Origin: JAFECT01 sp036501825
Lineage (GTDB): Bacteria; Pseudomonadota; Alphaproteobacteria; Caulobacterales; Caulobacteraceae
Direction of reading: 5' to 3'
Length of the DNA: 64,000 nucleotides
Assembly: GCA_036501825.1 (NCBI GenBank)
Contig: DASXZP010000036.1
Coordinates: 248,001 to 312,000, forward strand
The notes under the pieces: generated by a model
Told to the model about the DNA's origin: nothing
Database searches by the model: none
Seen by the model: only the letters and a program-made list of their open reading frames with translations
Part shown: one piece after another, positions 24,912 to 33,963 of the stretch
Position numbering within the stretch: position 1 is the first letter of the stretch
How the letters are laid out: each line of letters begins with the position of its first letter
Made by a program: the position numbers and the translations under genes

Positions 24912-26462
24912 ATGAGTAAGCCTTTGGAAGTCGTCATCGTAGGCGGCGGCACGGCCGGGTGGATGACCGCCGCGGCCCTGGTCAGCGTGCTCAAGCCCAA
25001 TATCTGCACGGTCAGGCTGATCGAGTCGGACGAGATCGGCATCGTCGGCGTGGGCGAGGCGACCCTGCCGCAGATGAAGGACTTCAACGAAGCCATCGGG
25101 GTGATCGAGCCCGACATGATGGCCAAGTCCAACGCCACCTTCAAACTGGGCATCGAGTTCCGCGGCTGGGGCCCGAAGGGCACGCGCTATGTGCATCCCT
25201 TCGGCAAGCATGGCGCCGCGATCGGCGGCGTCGCGTTCCAGCACCAGTGGATCCGTGCGGTGCTGAACGGTCACGCCTACGACATCAATGACTTTTCCTA
25301 TCCGATCGTCGCCTCTCGTCAGAACAAGTTCGAGTTTCCGGCCAAGGACGCCTCGGCGATCAACTCGACCTACAGCTACGCCTATCACTTCGACGCCCAC
25401 CTCTATTCCAAGTTCCTGCGCGCCTTCGCCGAGCCAAAGGGCGCGCGGCGCACCGAGGGCAAGGTGGTTGCGGTCACCCAGGATCCGGAGAACGGCAATA
25501 TCGCCTCGGTGACCATGGAGTCCGGCGAGGTCATCGCCGGCGATCTGTTCATCGACTGCTCGGGCTTCCGCTCGCTGCTGATGGGCCAGACCCTGGAAAG
25601 CCCGTTCGAGGACTGGACCCGGTGGCTGCCCTGCGACCGCGCCATGGCCGTGCCCTGCGATCGCTCGACCGATTTCAGCCCCTACACCCGCTCGACCTCT
25701 CAGAAGGCCGGATGGCAGTGGCGCATTCCGCTGCAGCACCGCACCGGCAACGGTTACGTTTATGCCTCCGCCTTCATCAGCGACGACGAGGCGCGCGAAG
25801 CCCTTTTGGCGAATCTCGACGCGCCGGCCCAGGCCGATCCGCGCCCGCTGAAATTCAAGACGGGACGGCGCACCGATTCCTGGAAGAAGAACTGCATCGC
25901 CGTGGGCCTGGCCAGCGGCTTTCTGGAGCCGCTCGAATCCACCAGCATCTATCTGATCCAGGTCGCGGTGATGAATCTGCTGCGGCTGTTCCCGCGCACC
26001 CCGATCGACCCGGTGCTCGCCACCGAGTTCAACCGACTGGTCGACGTCGAATACGAGCGCGTGCGCGACTTTCTGATCCTGCACTACCACGCCAATCCGC
26101 GTGAGGACGGCGAGCTGTGGCGCCACGTGCGGTCGATGGAGGTTCCGGACAGTCTGAACGCCAAGATCGAGCTGTTTCGCCGCCGCGGCTTCATCCAGCC
26201 CTACCGCGACGGCCTGTTCGCGCCGCCGAGCTGGCTATCGGTCTATGCGGGGCAGGGGATCGCGCCGACAGGCTATGAGCGGCTGGCCGACAACCTGCCG
26301 CTGGGCGAGGTCGTTCCGCGCCTCGACGACCTGAAGACGCGCATCGCCGACCGCGTCGCCCTGATGCCCGATCACGCCGACTTCGTGCGCGACTATTGCC
26401 CCTCGCCCGCCGCGGTCGATCCGGCGCAGGCAAGTTCGGGGATCCGGGGCGCGGTCGCATGA
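24912..26462 (+). CDS. Tryptophan 7-halogenase-like flavoprotein 1 (intact motifs)
   Basis: The 516-residue FADH2-dependent halogenase-family protein has the FAD motif VVIVGGGTAGWMTA, GVGEAT, and SNATFKLGIEF with K78 (equivalent of the PrnA/RebH catalytic Lys79). It also has GWQWRIPLQHR (the WxWxIP signature that separates halogenases from monooxygenases) and SGFLEPLESTSI with E342 (PrnA Glu346). Such genes are frequent in Caulobacterales carbohydrate loci, where no halogenated product is known and the natural substrate may be a glycan-linked or protein substrate. ATG 24912 lies just after the receptor terminator. Confidence 0.92.
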   Translation: MSKPLEVVIVGGGTAGWMTAAALVSVLKPNICTVRLIESDEIGIVGVGEATLPQMKDFNEAIGVIEPDMMAKSNATFKLGIEFRGWGPKGTRYVHPFGKHGAAIGGVAFQHQWIRAVLNGHAYDINDFSYPIVASRQNKFEFPAKDASAINSTYSYAYHFDAHLYSKFLRAFAEPKGARRTEGKVVAVTQDPENGNIASVTMESGEVIAGDLFIDCSGFRSLLMGQTLESPFEDWTRWLPCDRAMAVPCDRSTDFSPYTRSTSQKAGWQWRIPLQHRTGNGYVYASAFISDDEAREALLANLDAPAQADPRPLKFKTGRRTDSWKKNCIAVGLASGFLEPLESTSIYLIQVAVMNLLRLFPRTPIDPVLATEFNRLVDVEYERVRDFLILHYHANPREDGELWRHVRSMEVPDSLNAKIELFRRRGFIQPYRDGLFAPPSWLSVYAGQGIAPTGYERLADNLPLGEVVPRLDDLKTRIADRVALMPDHADFVRDYCPSPAAVDPAQASSGIRGAVA

Positions 26463-27958
26463 GCCGTCCCGTCGCCAAGCTGGTGGTCGTCGGGCGTGAC
26501 GCGGCCGCGTGGCTCACCGCGCTCGGCCTGCAACGCGCCTTCGGCCGCACCGGACTTTCGGTCGGCGTCGTCGAACTGGCGACCACGCTGTCGCCAGTGG
26601 ACGCCTATGTGGCGCTGCCGACGCTCGGTGGGCTGCATCGCCTGCTCGGCCTGAAGGAGCGCGAGGTGCTCGCCGCGGCGCAGGGCGTCTATGTGCTCGG
26701 CCAGCGGTTCGTGAACTGGTCCGGCGGCCAGTCCGGCTTCGTGCACGCCTACGACACCCAGCCCATGGGCGTGAACAACGTCGAGCTGGCGCAATATTGG
26801 ATCAAGGCGCGCGGCGAGGGGATGAAGGTCGCGTTCGAGGACTTCTCGCTGGGCGCGACCATGGCCAAGCAAGGGCGCCTGTCGCTCGACGCCGAACTGG
26901 CGGACGGCTTCACGCGCCCGGCCTACGGGTTCCACCTGGACGCCCGCGCCTATGTGGGCTTGGTCAAGGCGCATGCGCTGCGCGGCGGCGTGAAGCTTCT
27001 CGGCGACGGACTCGGCGAGGTTCATGCCGACGGTGAACGGATCACTGCGGTCGAAACCAAGGCCGGCGAGCGGATCGAGGCGGACCTGTTCGTCGACGCC
27101 ACCGGCATGGACGCGGCGCTGATCCGGCGGCTGCCGGGTTCGGACTTCGAATCCTGGCGCGCGTGGCTGCCATGCGACCGGCTGCTCGCAACCTCGGCGC
27201 CGAGGCTCGATCCGATTCCGGGCTTCAGCCAGATCGCCGCCTTCCGCGCCGGCTGGATCGGCCTGTATCCGCTGCAACGGCGCACCGCGGTTATCGCCGC
27301 CTACGATTCGACCCAGGTCGACGACGGCGCGGTGCTCGAGGCGCTGCCGGTGCTGACCGGCCTGAAGCCGCAGGGCGAAGCGATCGTCTCGGCGCTGGAG
27401 CCGGGCCGCCGGCCGCGGCCCTGGATCGGCAACTGTGTGGCCGTGGGCGATGCGGCCATCAGCCTGGAGCCGCTGGACGCGGTGCAGCCGCATCTGATTC
27501 AGGCGGCGCTGTCGCTGCTGATCTCGCTGTTTCCTGTCGACGCCGGCGACATGGCCGAAGGGGAAGCCTTCAACGCCGCCATGGACCTGAACGCGCGCCA
27601 CGTGCGCGACTTCCAGATTGCTCACTACAAGCTGAACCAGCGGCGCGACGATCGCTTCTGGAACCGCGCACGCGAAGCCGCCGTCCCCGAAAGCCTCGCC
27701 TACAAGCTCGACCTGTTCGCCGCCCGCGGCCGCGTCGCGGTCTATGACGAGGAAGCGTTTCAGCCGCCGAACTGGACGTCGATCTTCCTGGGTCACGGCC
27801 TGATGCCGCGCGACTACGACCCGCTGGTTGATCTGCTGCCGCCGCAAGACCAGGTGCTTCAGATGCAGCGCATGCTCAAGTTCATCGCGGGCGAGGTGAG
27901 CGTGATGCCCACGCTGCAATCGCAGCTTCCGTCGGCGGATCGAGGGGCCTCCTCATGA
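26459..27958 (+). CDS. Tryptophan halogenase-like protein 2, degenerate active site
   Basis: The 499-residue paralogue overlaps the first by ATGA (26459). Overall length and C-terminal fold match (GNCVAVGDAAISLEPLD, RHVRDFQIAHYKLN), but the functional signatures are changed. The FAD loop is VVVGRDAAAWLT instead of GGGTAGW. The stretch aligned with ATFKLGIEF reads GVYVLGQRF, so the catalytic Lys becomes V79. WxWxIP becomes GWIGLYPLQ, and EPLEST becomes EPLDAV. Halogenation by the known mechanism is therefore unlikely. It may be a non-catalytic partner of the flanking paralogues or have another flavin function. Confidence 0.88.
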   Translation: MSRPVAKLVVVGRDAAAWLTALGLQRAFGRTGLSVGVVELATTLSPVDAYVALPTLGGLHRLLGLKEREVLAAAQGVYVLGQRFVNWSGGQSGFVHAYDTQPMGVNNVELAQYWIKARGEGMKVAFEDFSLGATMAKQGRLSLDAELADGFTRPAYGFHLDARAYVGLVKAHALRGGVKLLGDGLGEVHADGERITAVETKAGERIEADLFVDATGMDAALIRRLPGSDFESWRAWLPCDRLLATSAPRLDPIPGFSQIAAFRAGWIGLYPLQRRTAVIAAYDSTQVDDGAVLEALPVLTGLKPQGEAIVSALEPGRRPRPWIGNCVAVGDAAISLEPLDAVQPHLIQAALSLLISLFPVDAGDMAEGEAFNAAMDLNARHVRDFQIAHYKLNQRRDDRFWNRAREAAVPESLAYKLDLFAARGRVAVYDEEAFQPPNWTSIFLGHGLMPRDYDPLVDLLPPQDQVLQMQRMLKFIAGEVSVMPTLQSQLPSADRGASS

Positions 27959-29469
27959 GTGCAGAGCCCCAGGTCCGCGACGTGGTGATTGTCGGCGGCG
28001 GCACCGCCGGTTGGATGGCCGCAGCCGCCCTCGCCAAGGTGATCGGAACCTCGACCCACACCATCACCCTGATCGAGTCGGACCTGATCGGCACGGTCGG
28101 CGTGGGCGAGGCGACCATCCCGCCCATCACCCTCTTCAACAAGCTGCTGGGGTTCAACGAAGACGAGTTCATCCGCGAGACCAACGCGACCTTCAAACTC
28201 GGCATCGAATTCATCGGTTGGGGCCGCGAGGACCATAGCTACATCCATCCCTTCGGCCTGTTCGGCGTCGACCTCGGCGGCATCGCCTTCTCGCACCACT
28301 GGCTGCGCTGGGTGAAGAACGGCGGCGACCCGGACAACCATCGCTTCTGCGTTGAGGCCGAGGCCGGGCGCCTGCGCAAATTCATGCGCACGCCGGAACA
28401 GGCGGGGCGTCTGCCGAAGATCAACTATGCCTTCCACTTCGACGCCAGCCTCTACGGCGGCTATCTGCGCCGCTACGCCGAAGGCCGCGGGGTCAAGCGC
28501 ACCGAGGGCCAGATCGTCGAGGTGAAGCAGAACCCCGGCAGCGGTCACATCGAATCCGTCGTGCTTAAGGGCGGACGCGCCGTCCGCGGCGATTTCTTCA
28601 TCGACTGTTCCGGCTTCCGCGGCTTGCTGATCGAAGAGACGCTGAAAGCCGGTTACGACGACTGGAGCCGCTGGCTTCCGGCGAACCGCGCGGCGGCGAT
28701 GCCCTGCGCGCGGGTCGAGGACCCGGTTCCGATGACGCGCTCCACCGTGCGCGAAGCGGGCTGGCAGTGGCGCATCCCGCTGCAGCATCGCACCGGCAAC
28801 GGCTATGTGTTTTCGAGCGAATTCATCAGCGAGGATGAAGCCGCCACGCTCCTCAGCCAACGGCTAGACGGGCCCGCGCTGGCCGAACCGCGGGTCCTGA
28901 AATTCGTCACCGGCCGCCGCCGCGCGTCCTGGTCGAAGAACGTGGTGGCGCTCGGCCTCGCCAGCGGCTTTCTCGAACCTCTGGAATCCACCAGCATCCA
29001 TCTCGTCCAACGCGGCATCGAAAAACTGCTCGCCATGTTCCCGAAGGACGGCTTCGATCCGCGGCTGATCGAGCGCTACAACGACCACATGGCGCTCGAC
29101 TACGAGCGCATCCGCGACTTCATCATCGCGCACTACAAGGTGATGGACCGTGAGGACACGCCGCTCTGGCGTTACTGCAAACACATGAGCGTGCCTGACA
29201 GCCTCGACGCGAAGCTGCACTGGTTCAGGACCCGCGGCGAGGTCTATCCCGAGCCGACCGAGCTGTTCCAGGAAATGAACTGGTTCGCCATCCTCTATGG
29301 CCAGGGCATGCGGCCGCAAGGCTACCACCCGATCGCCGACGCCGCGCCCGACGACGAACTGCGCCTGCACCTTGCTAATGTGCGTAACGCGGTGCTGGAC
29401 CGGCTGAAGGCGATGCCCTCGCACCAGGCGTTCATCGAGCGCCATTGCGCCGCCGAAGCGTCGGCCTAG
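27955..29469 (+). CDS. Tryptophan 7-halogenase-like flavoprotein 3 (intact motifs)
   Basis: The 504-residue third paralogue starts inside the previous stop (ATGA, 27955). Motifs are intact: VVIVGGGTAGWMAAAAL, VGVGEATIPP, TNATFKLGIEF (K81), GWQWRIPLQHRTGNG and SGFLEPLESTSIHLVQ. It is closer to paralogue 1 than to paralogue 2. The three genes form one translationally coupled unit that ends 8 bases from the convergent GH87-like gene. Needs a flavin reductase, which is not encoded in this window. Confidence 0.92.
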   Translation: MSAEPQVRDVVIVGGGTAGWMAAAALAKVIGTSTHTITLIESDLIGTVGVGEATIPPITLFNKLLGFNEDEFIRETNATFKLGIEFIGWGREDHSYIHPFGLFGVDLGGIAFSHHWLRWVKNGGDPDNHRFCVEAEAGRLRKFMRTPEQAGRLPKINYAFHFDASLYGGYLRRYAEGRGVKRTEGQIVEVKQNPGSGHIESVVLKGGRAVRGDFFIDCSGFRGLLIEETLKAGYDDWSRWLPANRAAAMPCARVEDPVPMTRSTVREAGWQWRIPLQHRTGNGYVFSSEFISEDEAATLLSQRLDGPALAEPRVLKFVTGRRRASWSKNVVALGLASGFLEPLESTSIHLVQRGIEKLLAMFPKDGFDPRLIERYNDHMALDYERIRDFIIAHYKVMDREDTPLWRYCKHMSVPDSLDAKLHWFRTRGEVYPEPTELFQEMNWFAILYGQGMRPQGYHPIADAAPDDELRLHLANVRNAVLDRLKAMPSHQAFIERHCAAEASA

Positions 29470-29477
29470 CGATCGGG

Positions 29478-31061
29478 CTAGCGATCAGGCTGTGCGGCGC
29501 CGTCGACCCGCACCCGGCGCAAACGCACGCCTGAAACTGCGCCTTTCAGCAGGATCGGCTCAGCGTGGCTGTCGATGATATCCAGGCCGTCCACGCGGAT
29601 GTCGGCGCCGTCGATCGGCCGGTCGAGCGCGTAGAGCCAGAAGGCTCCGACGCCGGTTTTCCAGTGGGGATCGGTTCCGTCGGCGCGGACGGCGATATTG
29701 TCTCGAAATACGATCGGGCCCTCAAACGGCGTGGCCTTGAAGCGTTCGCCCAGGTGATAGCCGCCGCCTTCGGTCAGGATGTCGGCCACAAGGTTGAGGC
29801 TTACGTTTGCGCCGTCGCCGCCGTAGAGCGCGATGCCGTTGGCCAACACCGGGGCTATGACCGTGTTGCGGCGAAAGACGATGCGTTCGTTCGGTTGCGG
29901 CGACGACCAGGACGCCAGGCCATCGTCGCCGCTGTTGCGCACGAAAGTGTCTTCGACGGTCGCGTCCTCGACGCCGCGGTGGAAATTCAGGCCGTCGGCG
30001 GTTTCATCGAGAAGGCGCAGGCCGCGGACGACGATATGGCGCATGGGTCCGTCGAACCACAGCCCGTTTTTCTCGTGCTGGATCCAGAGGTTTGCGATCG
30101 TCGTGTCGCTCATCGCCCCGCCGACGCCGGCCAGGTGCGCGTGATCGTTGCGCTCCATCACTTCGCCGAAGATGGCGAAATCTTTGAGGACGATGTCATG
30201 ACCGCCGCCTTGGGGCGCATAGAGACCCACGCCCGCCCCATGCAGCACCGAGTACCAGGGCCCGGCGCCGGCAATGCTCACCCGATCCACGATCAGATGC
30301 CGCCCGATGCGGTACGCGCCCGGATCGATCCAGAGCGTGCGGCCGCCGGCGCGTGCGGCGATGATCGCGGCGTCGAAGGCGGCCGCGGAGTCGCGACGCC
30401 CGGTAGGATCGGCGCCGAACGCCAGGACCGACAGCGCGTTTGGCGGCGGCGCGAGGCGGTGCGCCAGCTCGAAATCCGCCAGGTCGAGCACGCGCCAGGG
30501 CGCCGCGTCCGGGTGGTCGACAACAAAACGGACGCGCGTGCCGGCGGGAAGCGTCCTTGGCAGCAGAAGCCGCGCTTCGTCATAGAAGTGATGCGCGCCG
30601 CCGCCCTTCGGGTCGTTGCTGAACGGATAGGCGCCGTAGAACCAGCCGTAGCGCGAGCTGAGGTTCAGTTCGCCCAGACGCACGCCGTCCGCCAGAACCG
30701 CGATCTCGCCGTCGAGTCCCTTGCCGTCGGCGGAGTCCGGCAGGGCGTAGCGCAGGGTCAGCGCATTGGCGGCGCGTGCAAGGGTGATTTCGACGAAGCC
30801 GCCGACGCCGGTGAGTTTCACCGCGCGCCGTCCCGACGCTTCCGCGGCCAGGGTTCCGAACCGGCGATCGGGGCCGATGATTTCGCCGTTGGTGACCCCG
30901 TTCTCCGCCTCGTACTCGACGAACGGAACCGGAGCGCCGCGCCCGGCGGTCGCCGCCGGCGCCAAGGCGGCGCGGGTCATCGGCGTGGCGTGCGACCGGG
31001 CGAGGCCGGATGCAGGCCAGAGCGCCAACAGCAGCGCAGCGGCGACCGCGGCGGGCTTCAG
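29478..31061 (-). CDS. GH87-like alpha-1,3-glucanase: CBM plus right-handed beta-helix, exported
   Basis: The N-terminal half (about 46-200: VEYEAENGVTNGEIIGPDRR, GWFYGAYPFSN, HHFYDEARLLLP) matches the carbohydrate-binding domain of GH87 mycodextranases/alpha-1,3-glucanases. From about 211 a right-handed beta-helix follows (LAFGADPTGRRDSAAAFDAA). In it, ETADGLNFH (D356) and RNSGDDGLA (D379, D380) reproduce the Asp trio with the spacing I recall for GH87. Start is unusual: the only reading with a full signal peptide begins at CTG 31061 (then KPAAVAAALLLALWPASGLA), overlapping the MFS stop as CTGA. TTG 31028 or ATG 30980 would lose part or all of the signal. Co-transcribed with the MFS gene. 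Confidence 0.75.
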   Translation of the reverse strand: MKPAAVAAALLLALWPASGLARSHATPMTRAALAPAATAGRGAPVPFVEYEAENGVTNGEIIGPDRRFGTLAAEASGRRAVKLTGVGGFVEITLARAANALTLRYALPDSADGKGLDGEIAVLADGVRLGELNLSSRYGWFYGAYPFSNDPKGGGAHHFYDEARLLLPRTLPAGTRVRFVVDHPDAAPWRVLDLADFELAHRLAPPPNALSVLAFGADPTGRRDSAAAFDAAIIAARAGGRTLWIDPGAYRIGRHLIVDRVSIAGAGPWYSVLHGAGVGLYAPQGGGHDIVLKDFAIFGEVMERNDHAHLAGVGGAMSDTTIANLWIQHEKNGLWFDGPMRHIVVRGLRLLDETADGLNFHRGVEDATVEDTFVRNSGDDGLASWSSPQPNERIVFRRNTVIAPVLANGIALYGGDGANVSLNLVADILTEGGGYHLGERFKATPFEGPIVFRDNIAVRADGTDPHWKTGVGAFWLYALDRPIDGADIRVDGLDIIDSHAEPILLKGAVSGVRLRRVRVDGAAQPDR

Positions 31062-32680
31062 GGTGCGGCTTCCGCCGCCTTGGCGGCCGGCGGCTCCCGT
31101 TCGAGCTCGCGCAGATCGCGGCCCCGGGTCTCGGCGCCGAACCGGGCGACCATCGCCATGGCGAGCACGGCGGGGATCATCACCAGGCCTGCGGCGACAC
31201 CGACGGCAGGCGCCGCTGCTGCGATCGCAAGCGCTTGCGCGATCAGGCCGCCGAACTTGGAACAGGCGGCGACCCAGCCGGTCGCGCGACCGCGCACCAG
31301 GACGGGATAGTTCTCGGCGGTGTAGGGCAAGAGGATCGACAGCACGCCGTTCGACCCGACGATCAGCAAGGCGACCGGTACGACGGGGCCGAGGCCGCTG
31401 CCCCCCGCCTCCAGTTGCAGCACCAGCGCCAGGCCCACGCCCATCACCGCCAGCATGGCGATCAGCGACCACTTGGTGCTCCAGCGGCTGTAGAGAAACG
31501 CGCAGAGGAACACCGTCGGCGTCGCGATCAGGGCCGACAGCGCCAGCACCTGGCTGAGCGCGCCCATCGAATAGCCCTTCGCGGTCAGGTCTTGCGGCAG
31601 CCACAGCAGGATGCCGAAGTTCACCAACCCCCAGACGATGGCGGTGATCGACAACGCCAGGGTCTTGGCGAGATAGGCGGGCGCGATCGGCGGTGTCGGC
31701 GCACGGCCGTGGGTCAGGCCCGCATCCGCATCGGCTTCATCGTCGTCTTCGCCGCCCTCGACGATCCGCGCGCCGAAGCGGCGCATCACCGTGCGCGCCT
31801 CGTCGGCGCGGCCGAGCGCCATCAGAAACTTCGCCGATTCCGGAATGGCGCCGTTCAGCAGGATCAGGAGCAAGCCCGTCGGCAGGCCCAGGAACCACAT
31901 CACCCGCCACCCGAACGTCGGCTGCAGCGCCGCCGACAGACCGCTCGCCGCCAGATAGCCGCCGACCGCGCCCAGCCCGCCGATCAGCACCAGGCTCCAG
32001 CCGCGATGTTTCGACGGCATGGCTTCGGCGAGCAGCGCATAGGCGACCGGCAGCATGCCGCCCGCCGCCGCGCCCATCAGGAAGCACATGACCACGTTCC
32101 ACCAGAAGTCGGGCATGGCGCCGCAGATCGAGGTGCCGACGAACATCACGGCCGACAGCAGAATCGACGCGCGCCGTCCATAGAGGTCGGCGAGCACGCC
32201 CCAAACGATCGACCCGGTCACCGTGCCCGCGAGCGCAGTGAACGGCAGGTAGGCGATGATCGCTTTCGGAAGCCCGTATTCGCTCAGCATGCCCGGCGTC
32301 ACGAAGCCGAGGCTTGCGGGTTTCATCGTGTCGATGACCAGGGCGACGACCAGCGTCGCCATCAAGGCCCAGTGGGCGCCGGTCAGAGGCGCGTCTTCGG
32401 GCGGCGTGACGCGGATGTGCGCGGCTTGCGCGGCCGCCTCGCGGTCGCGCCGGGGCAGCAGGCCATAGCCGGAAACCGCGACGCCGCCGACGATCAGGAA
32501 CATGCCGGCCAGCATGCCCGCGTCCATTGGCATGCCGGCCAGGCGATAGCCCATGTCGCGCGCCATCCACACCATCGGCAGGTGCAACAGCACGCCGGCG
32601 GTGACCGCGACGCAGCCGATCCAGAACGCCCACGAGCCGCGTCGACCGGACAGCACGCCGCTCGAGGCTGGCGCGCTCAC
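31058..32680 (-). CDS. MFS transporter (sugar porter-like), glucan locus
   Basis: This 540-residue, roughly 12-TM permease shows family motifs WGVLADLYGRRAS (loop 2-3, the MFS G..D..GRR signature), PVAYALLAEAMPSKHRG (loop 4-5) and YTAENYPVLVRGRATG (loop 10-11), as in SV2/sugar-porter type carriers. An unusual N-terminal extension of about 100 residues has two extra hydrophobic segments, and an acidic loop (GEDDDEADADAG) lies mid-protein. The GTG start (32680) is the only upstream option. It probably imports oligosaccharides released by the GH87-like enzyme. Operator 4 lies 80 bases upstream. Confidence 0.85.
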   Translation of the reverse strand: MSAPASSGVLSGRRGSWAFWIGCVAVTAGVLLHLPMVWMARDMGYRLAGMPMDAGMLAGMFLIVGGVAVSGYGLLPRRDREAAAQAAHIRVTPPEDAPLTGAHWALMATLVVALVIDTMKPASLGFVTPGMLSEYGLPKAIIAYLPFTALAGTVTGSIVWGVLADLYGRRASILLSAVMFVGTSICGAMPDFWWNVVMCFLMGAAAGGMLPVAYALLAEAMPSKHRGWSLVLIGGLGAVGGYLAASGLSAALQPTFGWRVMWFLGLPTGLLLILLNGAIPESAKFLMALGRADEARTVMRRFGARIVEGGEDDDEADADAGLTHGRAPTPPIAPAYLAKTLALSITAIVWGLVNFGILLWLPQDLTAKGYSMGALSQVLALSALIATPTVFLCAFLYSRWSTKWSLIAMLAVMGVGLALVLQLEAGGSGLGPVVPVALLIVGSNGVLSILLPYTAENYPVLVRGRATGWVAACSKFGGLIAQALAIAAAAPAVGVAAGLVMIPAVLAMAMVARFGAETRGRDLRELEREPPAAKAAEAAP

Positions 32681-32760
32681 GCGGCGGGCGCTTCGGTGGT
32701 GCGCGGGTGGCCCGCACAGGGGTTCCGACTGGACGTCATAGGCGGTTGCGCCTGCTTCCC

Positions 32761-32772
32761 GACAGCGCTGTC
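32761..32772. promoter_or_regulatory. Operator 4 of LacI-type regulon (before MFS-GH87)
   Basis: CCGACAGCGCTGTCAG holds the perfect palindrome in the 152-base gap between the MFS start and the end of lacI, both on the minus strand. It is positioned to control the MFS-GH87 pair. Confidence 0.8.
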
Positions 32773-32832
32773 AGTCGCAGCTTACGGCTGCGGCCGCAAA
32801 CCGGCAAGCCGAGCCGCCTGACAGGCGAAGCC

Positions 32833-33855
32833 TCACCGCCGCCCGCGCGGCGGCGCCGACGAATCGCGGATGATCAACTCGAAGGCCAGCCGGCGCCCGC
32901 GCGGGCCGCCTTCCGTGCCGGCGCGGGTGATCAGGATCTCGGCGGCGTTGGCCGCCATTTCCGCCGTCGGCTGCCGTACGGTGGTGAGCTGGGGCCAGAC
33001 CACCTGGGCGCTGGGGGAATCGTCGAAGCCCACCAGGGTCAGGTCATTGGGGATTTCGATGTGCAGCCGGTTGGCCACCGCCATGACGCCCAGCGCCATG
33101 TCGTCGTTGCTCGCGAAAATCGCGGTGGGACGCTTCTTCGGATCATCGAGCAGGCGTTCGCCCGCCTCGCGTCCCGAGCGAAAGCTGAACTCGCCCGCCT
33201 GGATGCGCCCCTTGGCCACCTTCAGGCCCGCATCCGCCATGGCGTCGGTGAAGCCCTCGGTGCGGCTCGCGGCGGCGACGTGGTCCGGCGGTCCGCCGAT
33301 AAAGGCGATGTCGCTATGACCCAGCTTCTGCAGATAGGCGGTCATCTCGTAGGCCGCGCGCCGGTCGTCCATGAACACGTACGGGCTGCGCTCGAGATCG
33401 AAGGACGGCGCGATGCGCACATAGGCCGCTTTCGCCGCCTCCAGCGCGTCGAGCAATTCGGGGCGATCGCACAGGGGCGGGATCAGGATCACTCCGTCGA
33501 GACGGGCGCGCGCGTGCAAGGCCGTAACGCTCTCGCGCAGCGCCGACCCGGTCTCCAGCATTTCCTCAACGACCAGGTGATAGCCCGCCTTGCGGCAGGC
33601 GATCATGGCGCCCTGTTCCACCTGGCCCACGTAGCCCGGGCTCGGGTTGTCGTAGTAGAGGCCGATCAGATACGAGCGCGACCCCGCCAGCGCGCGGGCC
33701 GAAACGTTGGGCGTGTAGTTCAGCTTGGCGGCCGCCGCTTCAACCCGCAGCCGGGTCGAATCGCGCACGTGCGGCTCGCGGTTCAGCACCCGCGAGACGG
33801 TCTTGATGGAGACGCCGGCGAGCTCCGCCACGTCGTCGATGGTCACCGTGGCCAA
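32833..33855 (-). CDS. LacI-family transcriptional regulator of the glucan locus
   Basis: The 340-residue regulator has the LacI helix-turn-helix (VTIDDVAELAGVSIKTVSRV) and hinge (KLNYTPNVSARALAGSRS). It also has a periplasmic-binding-protein-like effector domain (GLYYDNPSPGYVGQVEQGA, RLDGVILIPP, AIFASNDDMALGVM, LTLVGFDDSPSA). The start is TTG at 33855, or possibly GTG at 33846. A perfect copy of the operator found before the other locus genes sits 65 bases upstream, so autoregulation is likely. It probably represses the locus until a glucan-derived sugar binds. Confidence 0.94.
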   Translation of the reverse strand: MATVTIDDVAELAGVSIKTVSRVLNREPHVRDSTRLRVEAAAAKLNYTPNVSARALAGSRSYLIGLYYDNPSPGYVGQVEQGAMIACRKAGYHLVVEEMLETGSALRESVTALHARARLDGVILIPPLCDRPELLDALEAAKAAYVRIAPSFDLERSPYVFMDDRRAAYEMTAYLQKLGHSDIAFIGGPPDHVAAASRTEGFTDAMADAGLKVAKGRIQAGEFSFRSGREAGERLLDDPKKRPTAIFASNDDMALGVMAVANRLHIEIPNDLTLVGFDDSPSAQVVWPQLTTVRQPTAEMAANAAEILITRAGTEGGPRGRRLAFELIIRDSSAPPRGRR

Positions 33856-33919
33856 TTCGGTCGCCCCGATCGCACGCCCCAGTTATCCGCTGCCCCCGGT
33901 CCCGGGCAAGGCTTTCGGC

Positions 33920-33931
33920 GACAGCGCTGTC
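33920..33931. promoter_or_regulatory. Operator 5 of LacI-type regulon (autoregulatory)
   Basis: GCGACAGCGCTGTCAC, a perfect GACAGCGCTGTC palindrome, lies in the gap between the TPR/hydroxylase gene and lacI, just upstream of the lacI start. This is the position expected for negative autoregulation. Confidence 0.82.
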
Positions 33932-33963
33932 ACCTTTTAGGCGTCGCGGCCTGCGAAGTCACG

